Below, piece by piece: positions 1-7,775 of a DNA stretch of 19,832 nucleotides. Position 1 is the first letter of the stretch, and every line of letters begins with the position of its first letter. Source of the DNA: Clostridia bacterium (lineage in GTDB: Bacteria; Bacillota; Clostridia; UBA1381); contig CAAEKO010000061.1 in NCBI GenBank assembly GCA_900756545.1, positions 1 to 19,832 on the forward strand, read 5' to 3'. The notes under the pieces are model-generated. The model did not search any database. It saw nothing but the letters and a program-made list of their open reading frames with translations, and was not told the DNA's origin. A program made the translations under genes and the position numbers.

Positions 1-527
1 CCCACAGCCGCAAGAATATCCGCCGGATTGCTTCCATAAGCTTCCGTCATTTTTGCAACGGTTTTCGCGCCGATCCGCTTGACTGTCCCTTTCCATCCCG
101 AATGAGACAGGGCAATGACCTTCTTGACCGGATCAAGAAAATATAGAGGCACACAGTCCGCATAAAATGTCACCAGCGGTACGCCCCGCTCCGCCGTCAT
201 CAACCCGTCTGCGCTTTCCAGCGGATTCGGGGATATAATTCCATTTCCACAATCGCCGCTCTTTGCAATATAAATTTTATCCTCATGAACTTGACTGGAA
301 AACACCAGCTTTTCACTGTCGATCCCCACCGCGCCGCATATCCGCCGAAAATTTTCCTGAACGTTTTCCGCTGGGTCGGCACAGTGAAAACGAAGGTTCA
401 TGCTTTCAAATTCATTGCTGCTGACGCCGCCCCGCCGGGTGGAAAAGCAATGCCGCACCAGGCCGGTTTTCTCGAAAGCGTCAATCGTATAATACCAGAT
501 ATCCCCATTTTTCTGCAGACGAAACAT
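1..527 (-). CDS. pgeF: Peptidoglycan editing factor PgeF (YfiH/YlmD family), 3' end missing
   Basis: The first 175 residues of a YfiH/YlmD-family protein are present; the C-terminus lies beyond the left edge. The family (formerly laccase-domain or polyphenol oxidase) has purine nucleoside phosphorylase/deaminase activity and, in E. coli, removes wrongly incorporated residues from peptidoglycan precursors. The three zinc-binding or catalytic positions expected of the family are visible: H81 in SSQVHEDKI, C125 in FYADCVPLYF and H142 in ALSHSGWKG. The ATG is preceded by a GGAG site with suitable spacing and lies 16 bases after the uvrC stop, so it is probably co-transcribed with uvrC. Nothing in the visible part looks damaged. 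The family assignment is firm; the biochemical role is taken from homologues. Confidence 0.93.
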   Translation of the reverse strand, partial: MFRLQKNGDIWYYTIDAFEKTGLVRHCFSTRRGGVSSNEFESMNLRFHCADPAENVQENFRRICGAVGIDSEKLVFSSQVHEDKIYIAKSGDCGNGIISPNPLESADGLMTAERGVPLVTFYADCVPLYFLDPVKKVIALSHSGWKGTVKRIGAKTVAKMTEAYGSNPADILAAV

Positions 528-543
528 ATCATCACTCCAAACT

Positions 544-2409
544 TTATTGTCCGGCATGGAAATAGGCGTAAACCTGCGCCGCCGACCGCTTATCCATACC
601 CTTGACCTGCGCAAGCTCCTCCGCGGAGGCCGCTTTGATATTATCCAGGGATTTAAATGCCGCCAACAGGATATTCCTGCGCTTCGGCCCAATATTCGGA
701 ATCGCGTCCAGCTCAGACTTTACGCCCTCCTGCCTGTGCAGCTTGCGGTGGTAGGTGATCGCCGTCCGGTGAACTTCGTCCTGAATCCGGGTGATAAAGT
801 GAAAAACGCCTTTATGCATAGCTACGTCAATTTCTCCGTTTAAGCCCACTAGCCCCCTGGTTCTGTGCTTGTCGTCCTTCACCATGCCATATACCGGGAC
901 CTCCTGATCCATCTGGGCCAGAATGTCCGCCGCGGCAGACACATGCCCTTTTCCGCCGTCCACCAGAATCAAGTCCGGATAAGGCAGAAACTTTGCCTCC
1001 TCTGTCTCCATCTCCCCGGTCTCAATCTTTTCCAGTTCCTCCAGGCCACGCCGAAACCGGCGGTATAATACCTCCTGCATAGCGGCGTAATCGTCCGCGC
1101 CCTCGAAGGATTTTATTTTAAATTTACGATAGGCGGAACGCTTCGGCTTGCCGTTTTGAAAAACGACCATAGCCCCGACATTCTCACTGCCCGCAATATT
1201 GGATATATCGTATGACTCAATCCGGGCCGGCGTTTGGGGAAGCCCTATTAGCTTGGCAAGCTGTTCTCCGGCCTTATCCCGCTCCTCCATCTTCATACAT
1301 TCAATTTTATAATTATTTGCGGCAATTTCCGCGTTTTTCCTGACCAACTCCACAAGTTTTTTCTTTTCTCCCCGGACAGGTGTGTGCAGTTGTATCTTTC
1401 TGCCGCATTTTTCCTGTAGCCACGTAGAAATCAACTCGTCAGTCAGAGAATATTCCAATAAAATCTCTCTGGGGATGTAAGTCGCATTCATATAAAACTG
1501 CTGAACGAATCCTGTAAGAATTTCCGCGTCTGTTAAGTCCTGGACATTATCCAGCCGGAAATTTTCCCGCCCCAAAACCTTGCCCCCCCGGACAAAAAAC
1601 ACCTCCACAAAAGCCTTAGCGTCCAATACCTCCACAGCCAGAATATCCATATCCGTCTGCTTATCGGAGTTGATGATTTTCTGCTTTTCGCTGATTGCCT
1701 GCACAGACCGTATCTTATCCCGCAGGACAGCGGCCTTTTCATATTCAAAATTCTGGGCGGCGGTTTTCATCTGGGCGTCCATTTCCTTTATAAGCCCTGC
1801 ATGCTTACCATCCAAAAAGGAACAAATATCCATAAAAACAGCCCGGTATTCTTCTTTTGAAACGTTTCCCGTACAGGGCGCGAAGCAATTTTTAATGTGA
1901 TAGTTCAGGCATGGCCTTCCTTTGCCGATATCCTGGGGGAATTTCCGGGAGCAGGTAGGCGGCAGAAAAATCTTCTGGACAATATCCAGCGTATTTTTAA
2001 CCGTTGCGGAGCCCATATACGGCCCAAAATATTTTGCCCCGTCATTTTTCAATGTCCGGGTCATAAATATCCGCGGATATTCTTGATTAATTGTTACCTT
2101 GATATAAGGATAATGCTTGTCATCCTTCAGGAGAATATTGTATTTTGGCCTGTATTTTTTAATCAGGTTGCATTCCAGAACAAGAGCCTCTACCTCGGAA
2201 TCCGTAACGATATATTCAAAATAAGCGATCTTGGCCACCATAGCCCGAACCTTCGGGGTATGGTTTGCGCTGTTTTGGAAATATTGCCGGACACGGTTTT
2301 TCAAAATCTTAGCCTTGCCCACATAGATCACAGTATCGTCTTCATCGTGCATAATATATACGCCGGGATCGTCCGGCAGGTTTTTCAGTTCTTCCTTCAA
2401 ATTAAACAT
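544..2409 (-). CDS. uvrC: Excinuclease ABC subunit C
   Basis: UvrC makes both incisions around bulky DNA lesions after UvrA/UvrB loading, in nucleotide excision repair. The 621-residue protein has the usual domains. The N-terminal GIY-YIG nuclease (about residues 12-90) shows PGVYIM, IYVGKAKILKNR with R39, and E79 in LVLECNLIK. Four cysteines (C153, C167, C175, C179) match the iron-sulfur cluster ligands described for E. coli UvrC. A UVR motif that contacts UvrB lies at about 200-234 (FEYEKAAVLRDKI). The RNase H-like 5' incision domain includes ESYDISN and LILVDGGKGH. Tandem helix-hairpin-helix motifs occupy about 565-619 (IPNIGPKRR, VKGMDKRSAA). The start chosen gives MFNLKEEL, the normal family N-terminus, with GGAGG five bases upstream at 2415-2419; a longer frame opening at 2454 adds 15 residues with no better site. 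The gene follows the ptsH terminator and precedes pgeF by 16 bases. I see no clear promoter in 2410-2505. Confidence 0.98.
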   Translation of the reverse strand: MFNLKEELKNLPDDPGVYIMHDEDDTVIYVGKAKILKNRVRQYFQNSANHTPKVRAMVAKIAYFEYIVTDSEVEALVLECNLIKKYRPKYNILLKDDKHYPYIKVTINQEYPRIFMTRTLKNDGAKYFGPYMGSATVKNTLDIVQKIFLPPTCSRKFPQDIGKGRPCLNYHIKNCFAPCTGNVSKEEYRAVFMDICSFLDGKHAGLIKEMDAQMKTAAQNFEYEKAAVLRDKIRSVQAISEKQKIINSDKQTDMDILAVEVLDAKAFVEVFFVRGGKVLGRENFRLDNVQDLTDAEILTGFVQQFYMNATYIPREILLEYSLTDELISTWLQEKCGRKIQLHTPVRGEKKKLVELVRKNAEIAANNYKIECMKMEERDKAGEQLAKLIGLPQTPARIESYDISNIAGSENVGAMVVFQNGKPKRSAYRKFKIKSFEGADDYAAMQEVLYRRFRRGLEELEKIETGEMETEEAKFLPYPDLILVDGGKGHVSAAADILAQMDQEVPVYGMVKDDKHRTRGLVGLNGEIDVAMHKGVFHFITRIQDEVHRTAITYHRKLHRQEGVKSELDAIPNIGPKRRNILLAAFKSLDNIKAASAEELAQVKGMDKRSAAQVYAYFHAGQ

Positions 2410-2507
2410 GCTTTCCTCCGCTGACATAGGGGCGCTGTGGATTATTATGATCAAAACCTTTCATGCACCCCGCCTGGAGAGGAAGGGGACATCCCGTGTC
2501 TCGTTAT

Positions 2508-2543
2508 AAAAATAACCCTACACCGAAACAATGTAGAGTTATT
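2508..2543 (-). terminator. Intrinsic terminator after ptsH
   Basis: Read on the minus strand, AATAACTCTACA (2532-2543) pairs with TGTAGGGTTATT (2511-2522) across a nine-base loop. This makes 12 pairs including one U-G wobble. A U-rich run (TTATTTTTAT) follows. It lies 27 bases after the ptsH stop and should separate ptsH from uvrC. On the plus strand the same pairing has a C-A mismatch, so the minus strand is the better folder. Confidence 0.85.
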
Positions 2544-2570
2544 ATTTTTCATTTCTAAAAATATTATAAA

Positions 2571-2834
2571 TTATTCGGTGAAATTGGATGCAATCAGATT
2601 TACCAGGGTGGTCACCGCTTCTTCTTCATCCAGACCATCTGCGATGATATTAATTGTTGTACCCTTGGTGATGCCCAGGGACAAAACACCCAGCAAGCTC
2701 TTGGCGTTCACTTTTCTCTCATCCTTTTCAACCCAAATGCTGGACTTAAATTCATTCGCTTTTTGGATGAAGAATGTAGCCGGTCTTGCATGCAAGCCCA
2801 CCTGATTCTGAACAACAACTTCTTTTGAGAACAT
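2571..2834 (-). CDS. ptsH: HPr phosphocarrier protein
   Basis: HPr carries phosphate from enzyme I to the sugar-specific EIIA components of the phosphotransferase system. In Firmicutes its Ser46-phosphorylated form is the CcpA co-repressor. The 87-residue protein has the usual HPr length. It shows the active-site histidine H15 in GLHARPAT and S46 in NAKSLLGVLSLG, the site used by HPr kinase/phosphatase. The region after Ser46 reads LLGVLSLG rather than the commonest IMGVMSLG; both residues needed for phosphorylation are present, so a catalytically active HPr rather than Crh is favoured. The ATG is chosen because GGGGG lies nine bases upstream and the sequence then begins MFSKEVVV, the typical HPr start; an upstream in-frame extension of 12 residues has no support. 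The gene stands alone between recA and uvrC, away from any visible ptsI, with its own promoter and terminator. Confidence 0.95.
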   Translation of the reverse strand: MFSKEVVVQNQVGLHARPATFFIQKANEFKSSIWVEKDERKVNAKSLLGVLSLGITKGTTINIIADGLDEEEAVTTLVNLIASNFTE

Positions 2835-2887
2835 AATAGAAATCCCCCTATAAGTTTTTCTAAGCAACATTTCAATTCACAATATAT

Positions 2888-2919
2888 ATTATACTACTAA
2901 AAAATTCGCCAAACGTCAA
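2888..2919 (-). promoter_or_regulatory. Probable ptsH promoter
   Basis: On the minus strand a TTGACG -35 element (2914-2919) is followed by TAGTATAAT. The -10 could be TAGTAT (2891-2896) with an ideal 17-base spacer, or the perfect TATAAT (2888-2893) with a 20-base spacer. Either places the start site about 45 bases before the ptsH ATG. The -35 element abuts the hairpin at 2921-2948. Confidence 0.65.
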
Positions 2920-2920
2920 G

Positions 2921-2958
2921 GGTTTTTTTGAAATTGCTCAAAAAAACCGTTTTTTTTT
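2921..2958 (+). terminator. Terminator-like hairpin facing the plus strand, between recA and ptsH
   Basis: GGTTTTTTTGA (2921-2931) and TCAAAAAAACC (2938-2948) form a perfect 11-bp stem with a six-base loop. On the plus strand it is followed after one base by nine Ts (2950-2958), which is textbook intrinsic terminator form. No plus-strand gene ends here. On the minus strand, in the direction of recA, the stem is followed by CTTGACG and not by Us, so as a recA terminator it would be poor. Orientation is assigned from the T-run. Confidence 0.6.
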
Positions 2959-2999
2959 GGTAAACCTATACGATAACATTCTATTTTCATCCCCGGAAA

Positions 3000-4067
3000 T
3001 TATTCATCATTTTCAAATGTATTTTCTGGATCTGTCTCGTCATCTGGAATCAGATGCAGACGTTTCCGTACCAATGTATCGATCTCCTTCGTAAATTCTG
3101 GATTCTCGACCATGTATTTGCGTACGTTATCCCGGCCCTGGCCCAGCCGCTCGCCCTTATAAGAAAACCATGCGCCGCTTTTCTGGATAATATCAAAATT
3201 CACAGCCATATCCAGGATATTGCCTTCTTTCGAGATTCCCTGGCCATACAGGATATCAAACTCAGCCTCTTTAAACGGCGGAGCGACCTTGTTTTTCACA
3301 ACCTTAACACGCGTCTTGTTTCCAATGATTTCCGTCCCATTCTTGATCGCCTCCTGCCGCCGGACGTCTAAACGGACAGAGGAAAAGAATTTCAGCGCCC
3401 GGCCGCCGGGGGTCGTTTCTGGGTTTCCATAGATCACACCCACCTTTTCCCGAAGCTGGTTGATAAAGATTACGGCTGTTCCGGATTTGCTGGTGATTCC
3501 CGTCAGCTTGCGCAAAGCCTGGGACATAAGCCGGGCCAGCAGACCAACATGGGCGTCGCCCATTTCGCCCTCGATTTCCGCCTTTGGAACCAACGCCGCT
3601 ACGGAGTCGATCACAATAACATCCAGCGCACCGCTCCGAACCAGAGCCTCGGCAATTTCCAGCGCCTGCTCGCCTGTATCCGGCTGCGCCACAATCAGAT
3701 TATCAATGTCCACCCCCAGCTTCTGAGCATAAACCGGGTCAAGCGCATGCTCCGCATCAATAAACGCCGCTTCACCGCCCCGCTTCTGCGCTTCCGCTAC
3801 GACATGCAGCGCGACCGTAGTTTTACCGGAGGATTCGGGGCCATAAATCTCGATGACACGGCCCTTGGGCACGCCGCCTACCCCCAGCGCCATGTCCAGC
3901 ATAAGCGAGCCTGTCGGGATCGCATCCACATTCACCGCCGTGGCGTCGCCCAGCTTCATGATGCTCCCTTTTCCGTACTGCTTTTCGATCACGTCAAATA
4001 CTGCGCTTAACGCCTTTTTTTTATCCTCGTTAACCGATCTCTCCGCCGTTTTTTCATTCGTAGCCAT
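3000..4067 (-). CDS. recA: Recombinase RecA
   Basis: RecA forms ATP-dependent filaments on single-stranded DNA, catalyses strand exchange and stimulates LexA self-cleavage in the SOS response. The 355-residue protein shows the Walker A motif GPESSGKT (76-83), the catalytic E in FIDAEHALD, the Walker B strand VIVIDSVAAL, the FINQLREKVG motif and the DNA-binding L2 region containing NPETTPGGRALKFF. It ends in an acidic tail (DDETDPENTFENDE), as is usual. The start giving MATNEKTAE is chosen because GGGAGG (4072-4077) lies just upstream; a longer frame would add 13 residues that run back to the LexA operator. No intein or frame break is present. It lies immediately after cinA, a common pairing in Gram-positive bacteria and streptococci in particular, but here it has its own promoter. 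Confidence 0.99.
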   Translation of the reverse strand: MATNEKTAERSVNEDKKKALSAVFDVIEKQYGKGSIMKLGDATAVNVDAIPTGSLMLDMALGVGGVPKGRVIEIYGPESSGKTTVALHVVAEAQKRGGEAAFIDAEHALDPVYAQKLGVDIDNLIVAQPDTGEQALEIAEALVRSGALDVIVIDSVAALVPKAEIEGEMGDAHVGLLARLMSQALRKLTGITSKSGTAVIFINQLREKVGVIYGNPETTPGGRALKFFSSVRLDVRRQEAIKNGTEIIGNKTRVKVVKNKVAPPFKEAEFDILYGQGISKEGNILDMAVNFDIIQKSGAWFSYKGERLGQGRDNVRKYMVENPEFTKEIDTLVRKRLHLIPDDETDPENTFENDE

Positions 4068-4100
4068 ACTGCCTCCCATTCCTTGGCTGCCGCACAGCCA

Positions 4101-4112
4101 AAACATTTGTTC
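4101..4112 (-). promoter_or_regulatory. LexA operator (SOS box) of recA
   Basis: The minus strand reads GAACAAATGTTT. This fits the Gram-positive LexA consensus CGAACRNRYGTTYG at every informative core position; only the two flanking C/G bases differ (A and T here). It begins about seven bases after the -10 element, so bound LexA would cover the transcription start. LexA itself is not encoded in the window, so the call rests on sequence and position. Confidence 0.85.
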
Positions 4113-4118
4113 TATTTT

Positions 4119-4146
4119 ATTATACTATATCTTTTTAAAAAAGCAA
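4119..4146 (-). promoter_or_regulatory. recA promoter
   Basis: On the minus strand TTGCTT (4141-4146) and a perfect TATAAT (4119-4124) are separated by 16 bases in a strongly AT-rich stretch. The predicted start is near 4112, giving a leader of about 45 bases that contains the LexA box and the ribosome binding site. The promoter starts nine bases after the cinA stop codon. Confidence 0.85.
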
Positions 4147-4154
4147 GTGTTTTT

Positions 4155-5387
4155 TTAAATTTTTTTCACTTCCCTACGCAAAAGATCAAATACATATAAA
4201 CATGCAGACTGCCGGATCTTATCCCGGTCGCCGCTCAGATGCAGCGCCTGTACAGTTACATTTCCATTTACACAAACACCGGCATAAACCAGTCCCACCG
4301 GCTTTTCCTGCGTACCGCCGTCCGGGCCGGCAATTCCTGTAATACCCACACCCACATCCGCGCCGGTATTCCGGCATACGCCTAAGGCCATTTCCCGGGC
4401 CGTTTGTTCGCTGACAGCGCCGTACTTTTCTAATGTATCCGCCGAAACGCCGAGATACTTCATCTTCGCGGAATTGGCATAGGTCACAAAGCTTTCCTTT
4501 AAGATCGCGGAAACCCCCGGGAAGTCCGTAATCATTTTAGCAAACATCCCCCCTGTACAGCTTTCCGCCGCGGAAACTGTCAGCTTCCGGGCCATTAGCT
4601 CCCGCACTGCCGCCTCTGCAAGGCTGATATCCTCCTCACTGTACACATAGTCCCCGATTTTCTCCATAATCTCCTTCTCCACAGGGACTAACATCGCCTT
4701 TCCTTCTTCCTCTGAAGTACACCGGGCAGTAAGCCGCAGGCGAACGCCTGCCGTTTCCGCATACGGCGCAACTGTAGGATTTTCCGCCTCCATCATATCC
4801 TCCAGAAGCTCTCCTACCCGGGATTCCCCAATCCCAAATATTTTTAAGGTCTTGGAGTACAGTATACAATCAGATTTTTTCAGGAAGTACGGCCGTACCG
4901 ATTCCATAAACATAGACTTCAGTTCGTTGGGCGGCCCCGGCAGCATGACAGCGGTTTTCCCGTTTTTCTCAATGATACAGCCCGGCGCAGTTCCGTTATG
5001 GTTCGGAAGGATAATACCATTTTTTGGCATCATAGCCTGTTTTTTATTACTATCAGGCATATCCCGCTGCAAACGTTTATGATAAGCTTGAATTTCCTCT
5101 AAACTCCGCTGATGCAGAACAAGCTCCTCGTCCATACATTCAGCAATAACCTCCTTTGTCAAATCATCCGGCGTAGGCCCAAGACCCCCGGATGCAATTA
5201 CGATGTCCGCCCGGGACAAAGCCAGCTCCAGCGCGTTCTTGAGCCGCTGGCGGTTATCGCCTACTACAGTCTGATAATAGACGGAAATCCCAAGCCGGGA
5301 AAGCTCCTCTGCTAAAAATTTTGCGTCTGTATTTAAAATCTCTCCCAGCAGTAATTCTGTGCCTACAGATAATAGTTCCGCATTCAA
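4155..5387 (-). CDS. cinA: CinA: competence/damage-inducible protein, NMN amidohydrolase family
   Basis: This is a full-length 410-residue CinA. The N-terminal COG1058 domain (about 1-170), a MoaB/MogA-like fold with pyrophosphatase activity in homologues, shows VGTELLLGEI, GGLGPTPDD (67-75) and MLPGPPNE. The C-terminal PncC-type domain (about 255-405), which deamidates nicotinamide mononucleotide in homologues, shows ESCTGG (275-280) and GITGIAGPDGGT (348-359). Together the domains point to repair or recycling of pyridine nucleotides. Translation most likely starts at TTG: GGAGG (5395-5399) lies seven bases upstream and the product then begins MNAELLSVGTELL, the normal family start; the nearby ATG at 5381-5383 is out of frame. 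It lies 14 bases after thiI and just upstream of the recA promoter. The cinA-recA neighbourhood matches naturally competent Gram-positives, but no competence gene is visible here. Confidence 0.96.
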   Translation of the reverse strand: MNAELLSVGTELLLGEILNTDAKFLAEELSRLGISVYYQTVVGDNRQRLKNALELALSRADIVIASGGLGPTPDDLTKEVIAECMDEELVLHQRSLEEIQAYHKRLQRDMPDSNKKQAMMPKNGIILPNHNGTAPGCIIEKNGKTAVMLPGPPNELKSMFMESVRPYFLKKSDCILYSKTLKIFGIGESRVGELLEDMMEAENPTVAPYAETAGVRLRLTARCTSEEEGKAMLVPVEKEIMEKIGDYVYSEEDISLAEAAVRELMARKLTVSAAESCTGGMFAKMITDFPGVSAILKESFVTYANSAKMKYLGVSADTLEKYGAVSEQTAREMALGVCRNTGADVGVGITGIAGPDGGTQEKPVGLVYAGVCVNGNVTVQALHLSGDRDKIRQSACLYVFDLLRREVKKI

Positions 5388-5394
5388 TATAATT

Positions 5395-5399
5395 CCTCC
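5395..5399 (-). promoter_or_regulatory. Ribosome binding site deciding the TTG start of cinA
   Basis: GGAGG lies seven bases upstream of the TTG at 5385-5387, just after the thiI stop codon. No in-frame ATG at this position would give the conserved N-terminus. Confidence 0.8.
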
Positions 5400-5401
5400 A
5401 T

Positions 5402-6583
5402 TCAGCTTTTCGGATATATGGTGATGGTTTCAACCCCTGCCATCGCTTTTTCAATGAGTTCTTCCACCGGGAGGACGCTCTCCGATTTTTCGATGGACGC
5501 CAGCTTCGGCTGTGTGGTAGGATGCTTCGGCGTGAACACAGTGCAGCAGTCCTCGTAGGGCAGGATCGAGGTTTCAAACGTCCCGATCTCCCGGGAACGG
5601 ACAACGATCTCATCCTTATCCATCCCAATCAGCGGCCGGAGCACAGGCGTCTCTACCACCCGGTTTGTCACATTCAGAGCGGCTATGGTTTGGCTGGCCA
5701 CCTGCCCAACACTTTCCCCGGTAATCAACGCCGCTGATTTATTCCGGCCGGCGATCCGCTCCGCAATCCGCATCATGAACCGCCGCATAATCAGCGTCAT
5801 ATGCTCCTCTGGAGCATTGTCCCGGATGGCAAGCTGGATTTCCGTAAACGGTACAATATGCAGATGGATTTTTGAGGTATACTGGGCGAGAATCTCCGCC
5901 AGCTCAATTACCTTTTCCTTCGCCCGCTCACTGGTATATGGAAAGCTGAAAAAGTTTACCGCATCAATCTCAACGCCCCGCTTGGCAATCATGTGCCCCG
6001 CCACCGGACTGTCGATACCGCCGGAAAGGAGCAGCGTCGCCCTGCCGCCTGTGCCGATTGGCATACCGCCCTGGCCGGGAAGCTTATTTTCGGCGCAGTA
6101 TACATACGCGCCGAAATCACGCACTTCCACCTTGACCGTAACCTCCGGCTGGTGGACGTCTACAATCAAGCCTTCGCATTCATCGTCCAGAAAGCCGCCC
6201 ACCTCCATACATATCTCCGGTGATGTCAGCGGAAAGCGCTTGTCTGCGCGTTTGGCCTCCACTTTAAACCGTCTGCCCGGCCTCAGATCCTTTTTACAGT
6301 ATTCCAAGGCGCCTTGCTTCAGGCTTTCCACATTCTTATCCAGAACTGCAGCCCTGGTTATGGACACGATACCGAAAATTTTCGACAGCCGTTCCATGAC
6401 AAGCTCCATTTTGCTGTCATCCGACACCGTAATGTAAATGGTCGCCTGTGCGATTTGCATCTTAATATCGTCAATATTCCGCACCGCATTTCTAATATTT
6501 TTCATCAGCACCCGTTCAAATACCGGACGGTTGCCTCCCTTTAGAATAATTTCCCCATATTTCACCAAAATAATCTCTTTCAT
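5402..6583 (-). CDS. thiI: tRNA 4-thiouridine synthase ThiI (no rhodanese domain)
   Basis: ThiI adenylates uridine 8 of tRNA and inserts sulfur to make 4-thiouridine. The 393 residues comprise an N-terminal ferredoxin-like/THUMP region (about 1-165), which binds tRNA, and a PP-loop ATP pyrophosphatase domain with SGGIDS at 187-192. Near the end is YEDCCTVF with C346 and C347; the cysteine in this motif corresponds to the catalytic position of E. coli ThiI. The C-terminal rhodanese domain found in E. coli is absent, as in other Firmicutes, so sulfur should come directly from a partner cysteine desulfurase. The gene directly upstream encodes one, 35 bases away. A role in thiazole synthesis is less likely without the rhodanese domain. 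The start is an ATG with AAAGGG upstream. Confidence 0.96.
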   Translation of the reverse strand: MKEIILVKYGEIILKGGNRPVFERVLMKNIRNAVRNIDDIKMQIAQATIYITVSDDSKMELVMERLSKIFGIVSITRAAVLDKNVESLKQGALEYCKKDLRPGRRFKVEAKRADKRFPLTSPEICMEVGGFLDDECEGLIVDVHQPEVTVKVEVRDFGAYVYCAENKLPGQGGMPIGTGGRATLLLSGGIDSPVAGHMIAKRGVEIDAVNFFSFPYTSERAKEKVIELAEILAQYTSKIHLHIVPFTEIQLAIRDNAPEEHMTLIMRRFMMRIAERIAGRNKSAALITGESVGQVASQTIAALNVTNRVVETPVLRPLIGMDKDEIVVRSREIGTFETSILPYEDCCTVFTPKHPTTQPKLASIEKSESVLPVEELIEKAMAGVETITIYPKS

Positions 6584-6618
6584 CCGCTAAACCCTTTTCT
6601 TTTTTATTTATTAATGCG

Positions 6619-7752
6619 TCAACGCATGTATTTTCTGATCTCCGCTACTTTTTCCGCGGTAATTTCCGCTGTTCTGTCCATCATTTCCCGGATCTCGCCG
6701 CCGCAAAAGCTGAACCGTACCGCGCCGGTGATTTCTTCCGGCGTGCATCCCATAGCTGTCAGCACATGGCTGGGCATAGGCTTGTTGGTAGAGCAGGCGG
6801 AGCCTGTGGAAACATAGACGCCGCTGTCTTCCAGCATGTGCAGAAGAATTTCGGCCTTGATTCCCCGAAAGGATACGCTCAGTACATATCCGGACTGATA
6901 TTCGCCGCTTCCATTGATTTTGATTTCCGGCACTGCCGCCAAAAGCTTATCCTGCAAATACTGGCGTACAGCCTTGGCGTTTTCATTTCGGCTGTCTGTT
7001 TCCGCGGCCGCTGCGCCGAACGCGGCGATCCCCGCCACATTCTCCGTACCGGAGCGCATGTCCTTCTGCTGGCCTCCGCCGATAATCAGGGGCTTGATTT
7101 TGCCGTTCCCAATATATAGCGCGCCTGTGCCCTTTAAACCGTGAATTTTATGGGCGCTGACGGAAACCAGATCAATCCCCCACTGTTTCGGCTTTAATTC
7201 TGTCTTTCCAAAGCCCTGTACTGCGTCTACATGCAAAAGCGCTTTAGGAGATTTCTGCCGCATAATCGTCTTGAGCTGGTCTACAGGCTGTACTGTCCCC
7301 ACTTCATTGTTGACATGCATTATGCTTACTAAAACGGTATCCTCCCGCAGGGCCTCGGCAAATCCGTCCAGACTGATTCTGCCGCCTTTGTCCGGCGGAA
7401 GGTACGTCACCTGAAATCCCCATTCCTCCAAAACCTTGAACGATGCAAGTACAGACGGATGCTCAATCTGCGTTGTAATAACATGCTTTCCACGTTTTCT
7501 ATTGGCGGCGCCTAAAATAGCCATGTTGTTGGCTTCCGTCCCGCCGGAGGTAAAAAAAATTTTTCCGGCTTCCACGCCCATAACCGAGGCGACCTGTTCC
7601 CGGCTTTTTTTCACAAGCTTTTCCGCGGCAAGCCCCAGTCTGTGCATACTGGATGGATTCCCAAATGTTTCCATAGCCTCTATTACTGCCTTTTTCGCAC
7701 TTTCCGATGGCTTTGTTGTTGACGCGTTATCCAGATAAATCATCTCTTTCAA
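6619..7752 (-). CDS. Cysteine desulfurase (NifS/IscS-like), probable ThiI partner
   Basis: This PLP enzyme removes sulfur from L-cysteine and passes it on as a persulfide. The 377 residues show IYLDNASTT, the cofactor-contacting SGGTEANN and the PLP lysine K202 in SAHKIHG. The catalytic cysteine is C320 in STGSACSTNKP, on a longer loop as in group I (NifS/IscS-like) enzymes. No scaffold (iscU/sufU) lies alongside. The neighbour is thiI, which resembles the dedicated nifZ-thiI pair of Bacillus subtilis, so a role in tRNA thiolation is inferred rather than general iron-sulfur assembly. The start is taken as TTG with GGGGTG (7760-7765) seven bases upstream; the ATG at 7743 would leave 16 bases, which is too far. 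It follows thiN by 23 bases with no terminator between, so it probably continues that transcript. Confidence 0.93.
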   Translation of the reverse strand: MKEMIYLDNASTTKPSESAKKAVIEAMETFGNPSSMHRLGLAAEKLVKKSREQVASVMGVEAGKIFFTSGGTEANNMAILGAANRKRGKHVITTQIEHPSVLASFKVLEEWGFQVTYLPPDKGGRISLDGFAEALREDTVLVSIMHVNNEVGTVQPVDQLKTIMRQKSPKALLHVDAVQGFGKTELKPKQWGIDLVSVSAHKIHGLKGTGALYIGNGKIKPLIIGGGQQKDMRSGTENVAGIAAFGAAAAETDSRNENAKAVRQYLQDKLLAAVPEIKINGSGEYQSGYVLSVSFRGIKAEILLHMLEDSGVYVSTGSACSTNKPMPSHVLTAMGCTPEEITGAVRFSFCGGEIREMMDRTAEITAEKVAEIRKYMR

Positions 7753-7759
7753 AAATAAA

Positions 7760-7765
7760 CACCCC
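7760..7765 (-). promoter_or_regulatory. Ribosome binding site deciding the TTG start of the cysteine desulfurase
   Basis: GGGGTG lies seven bases upstream of the TTG at 7750-7752 but 16 bases from the next in-frame ATG, which favours the TTG. Confidence 0.6.
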
Positions 7766-7775
7766 GTTTTTGATC

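Noticed and set aside
2410..2505. Promoter or LexA box for uvrC
   Set aside because: CATAAT-like bases near 2447 lack a -35 at the proper distance, and no GAAC-N4-GTTC-type site was seen.
4131..4156. A-rich/T-rich stretch between cinA and recA as a possible cinA terminator
   Set aside because: The only stem is AT pairs around a seven-base loop with no GC core; the region is better explained as the recA promoter.
5685..6437. 250-codon open frame on the plus strand opposite thiI
   Set aside because: It lies entirely antisense to a well-conserved gene, has low-complexity Ser/Pro-rich composition and matches no family I know.
7753..7775. TPP riboswitch or other leader element around thiN and the desulfurase
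   Set aside because: The gaps (an overlap before thiN, 23 bases after it) are too short to hold one.
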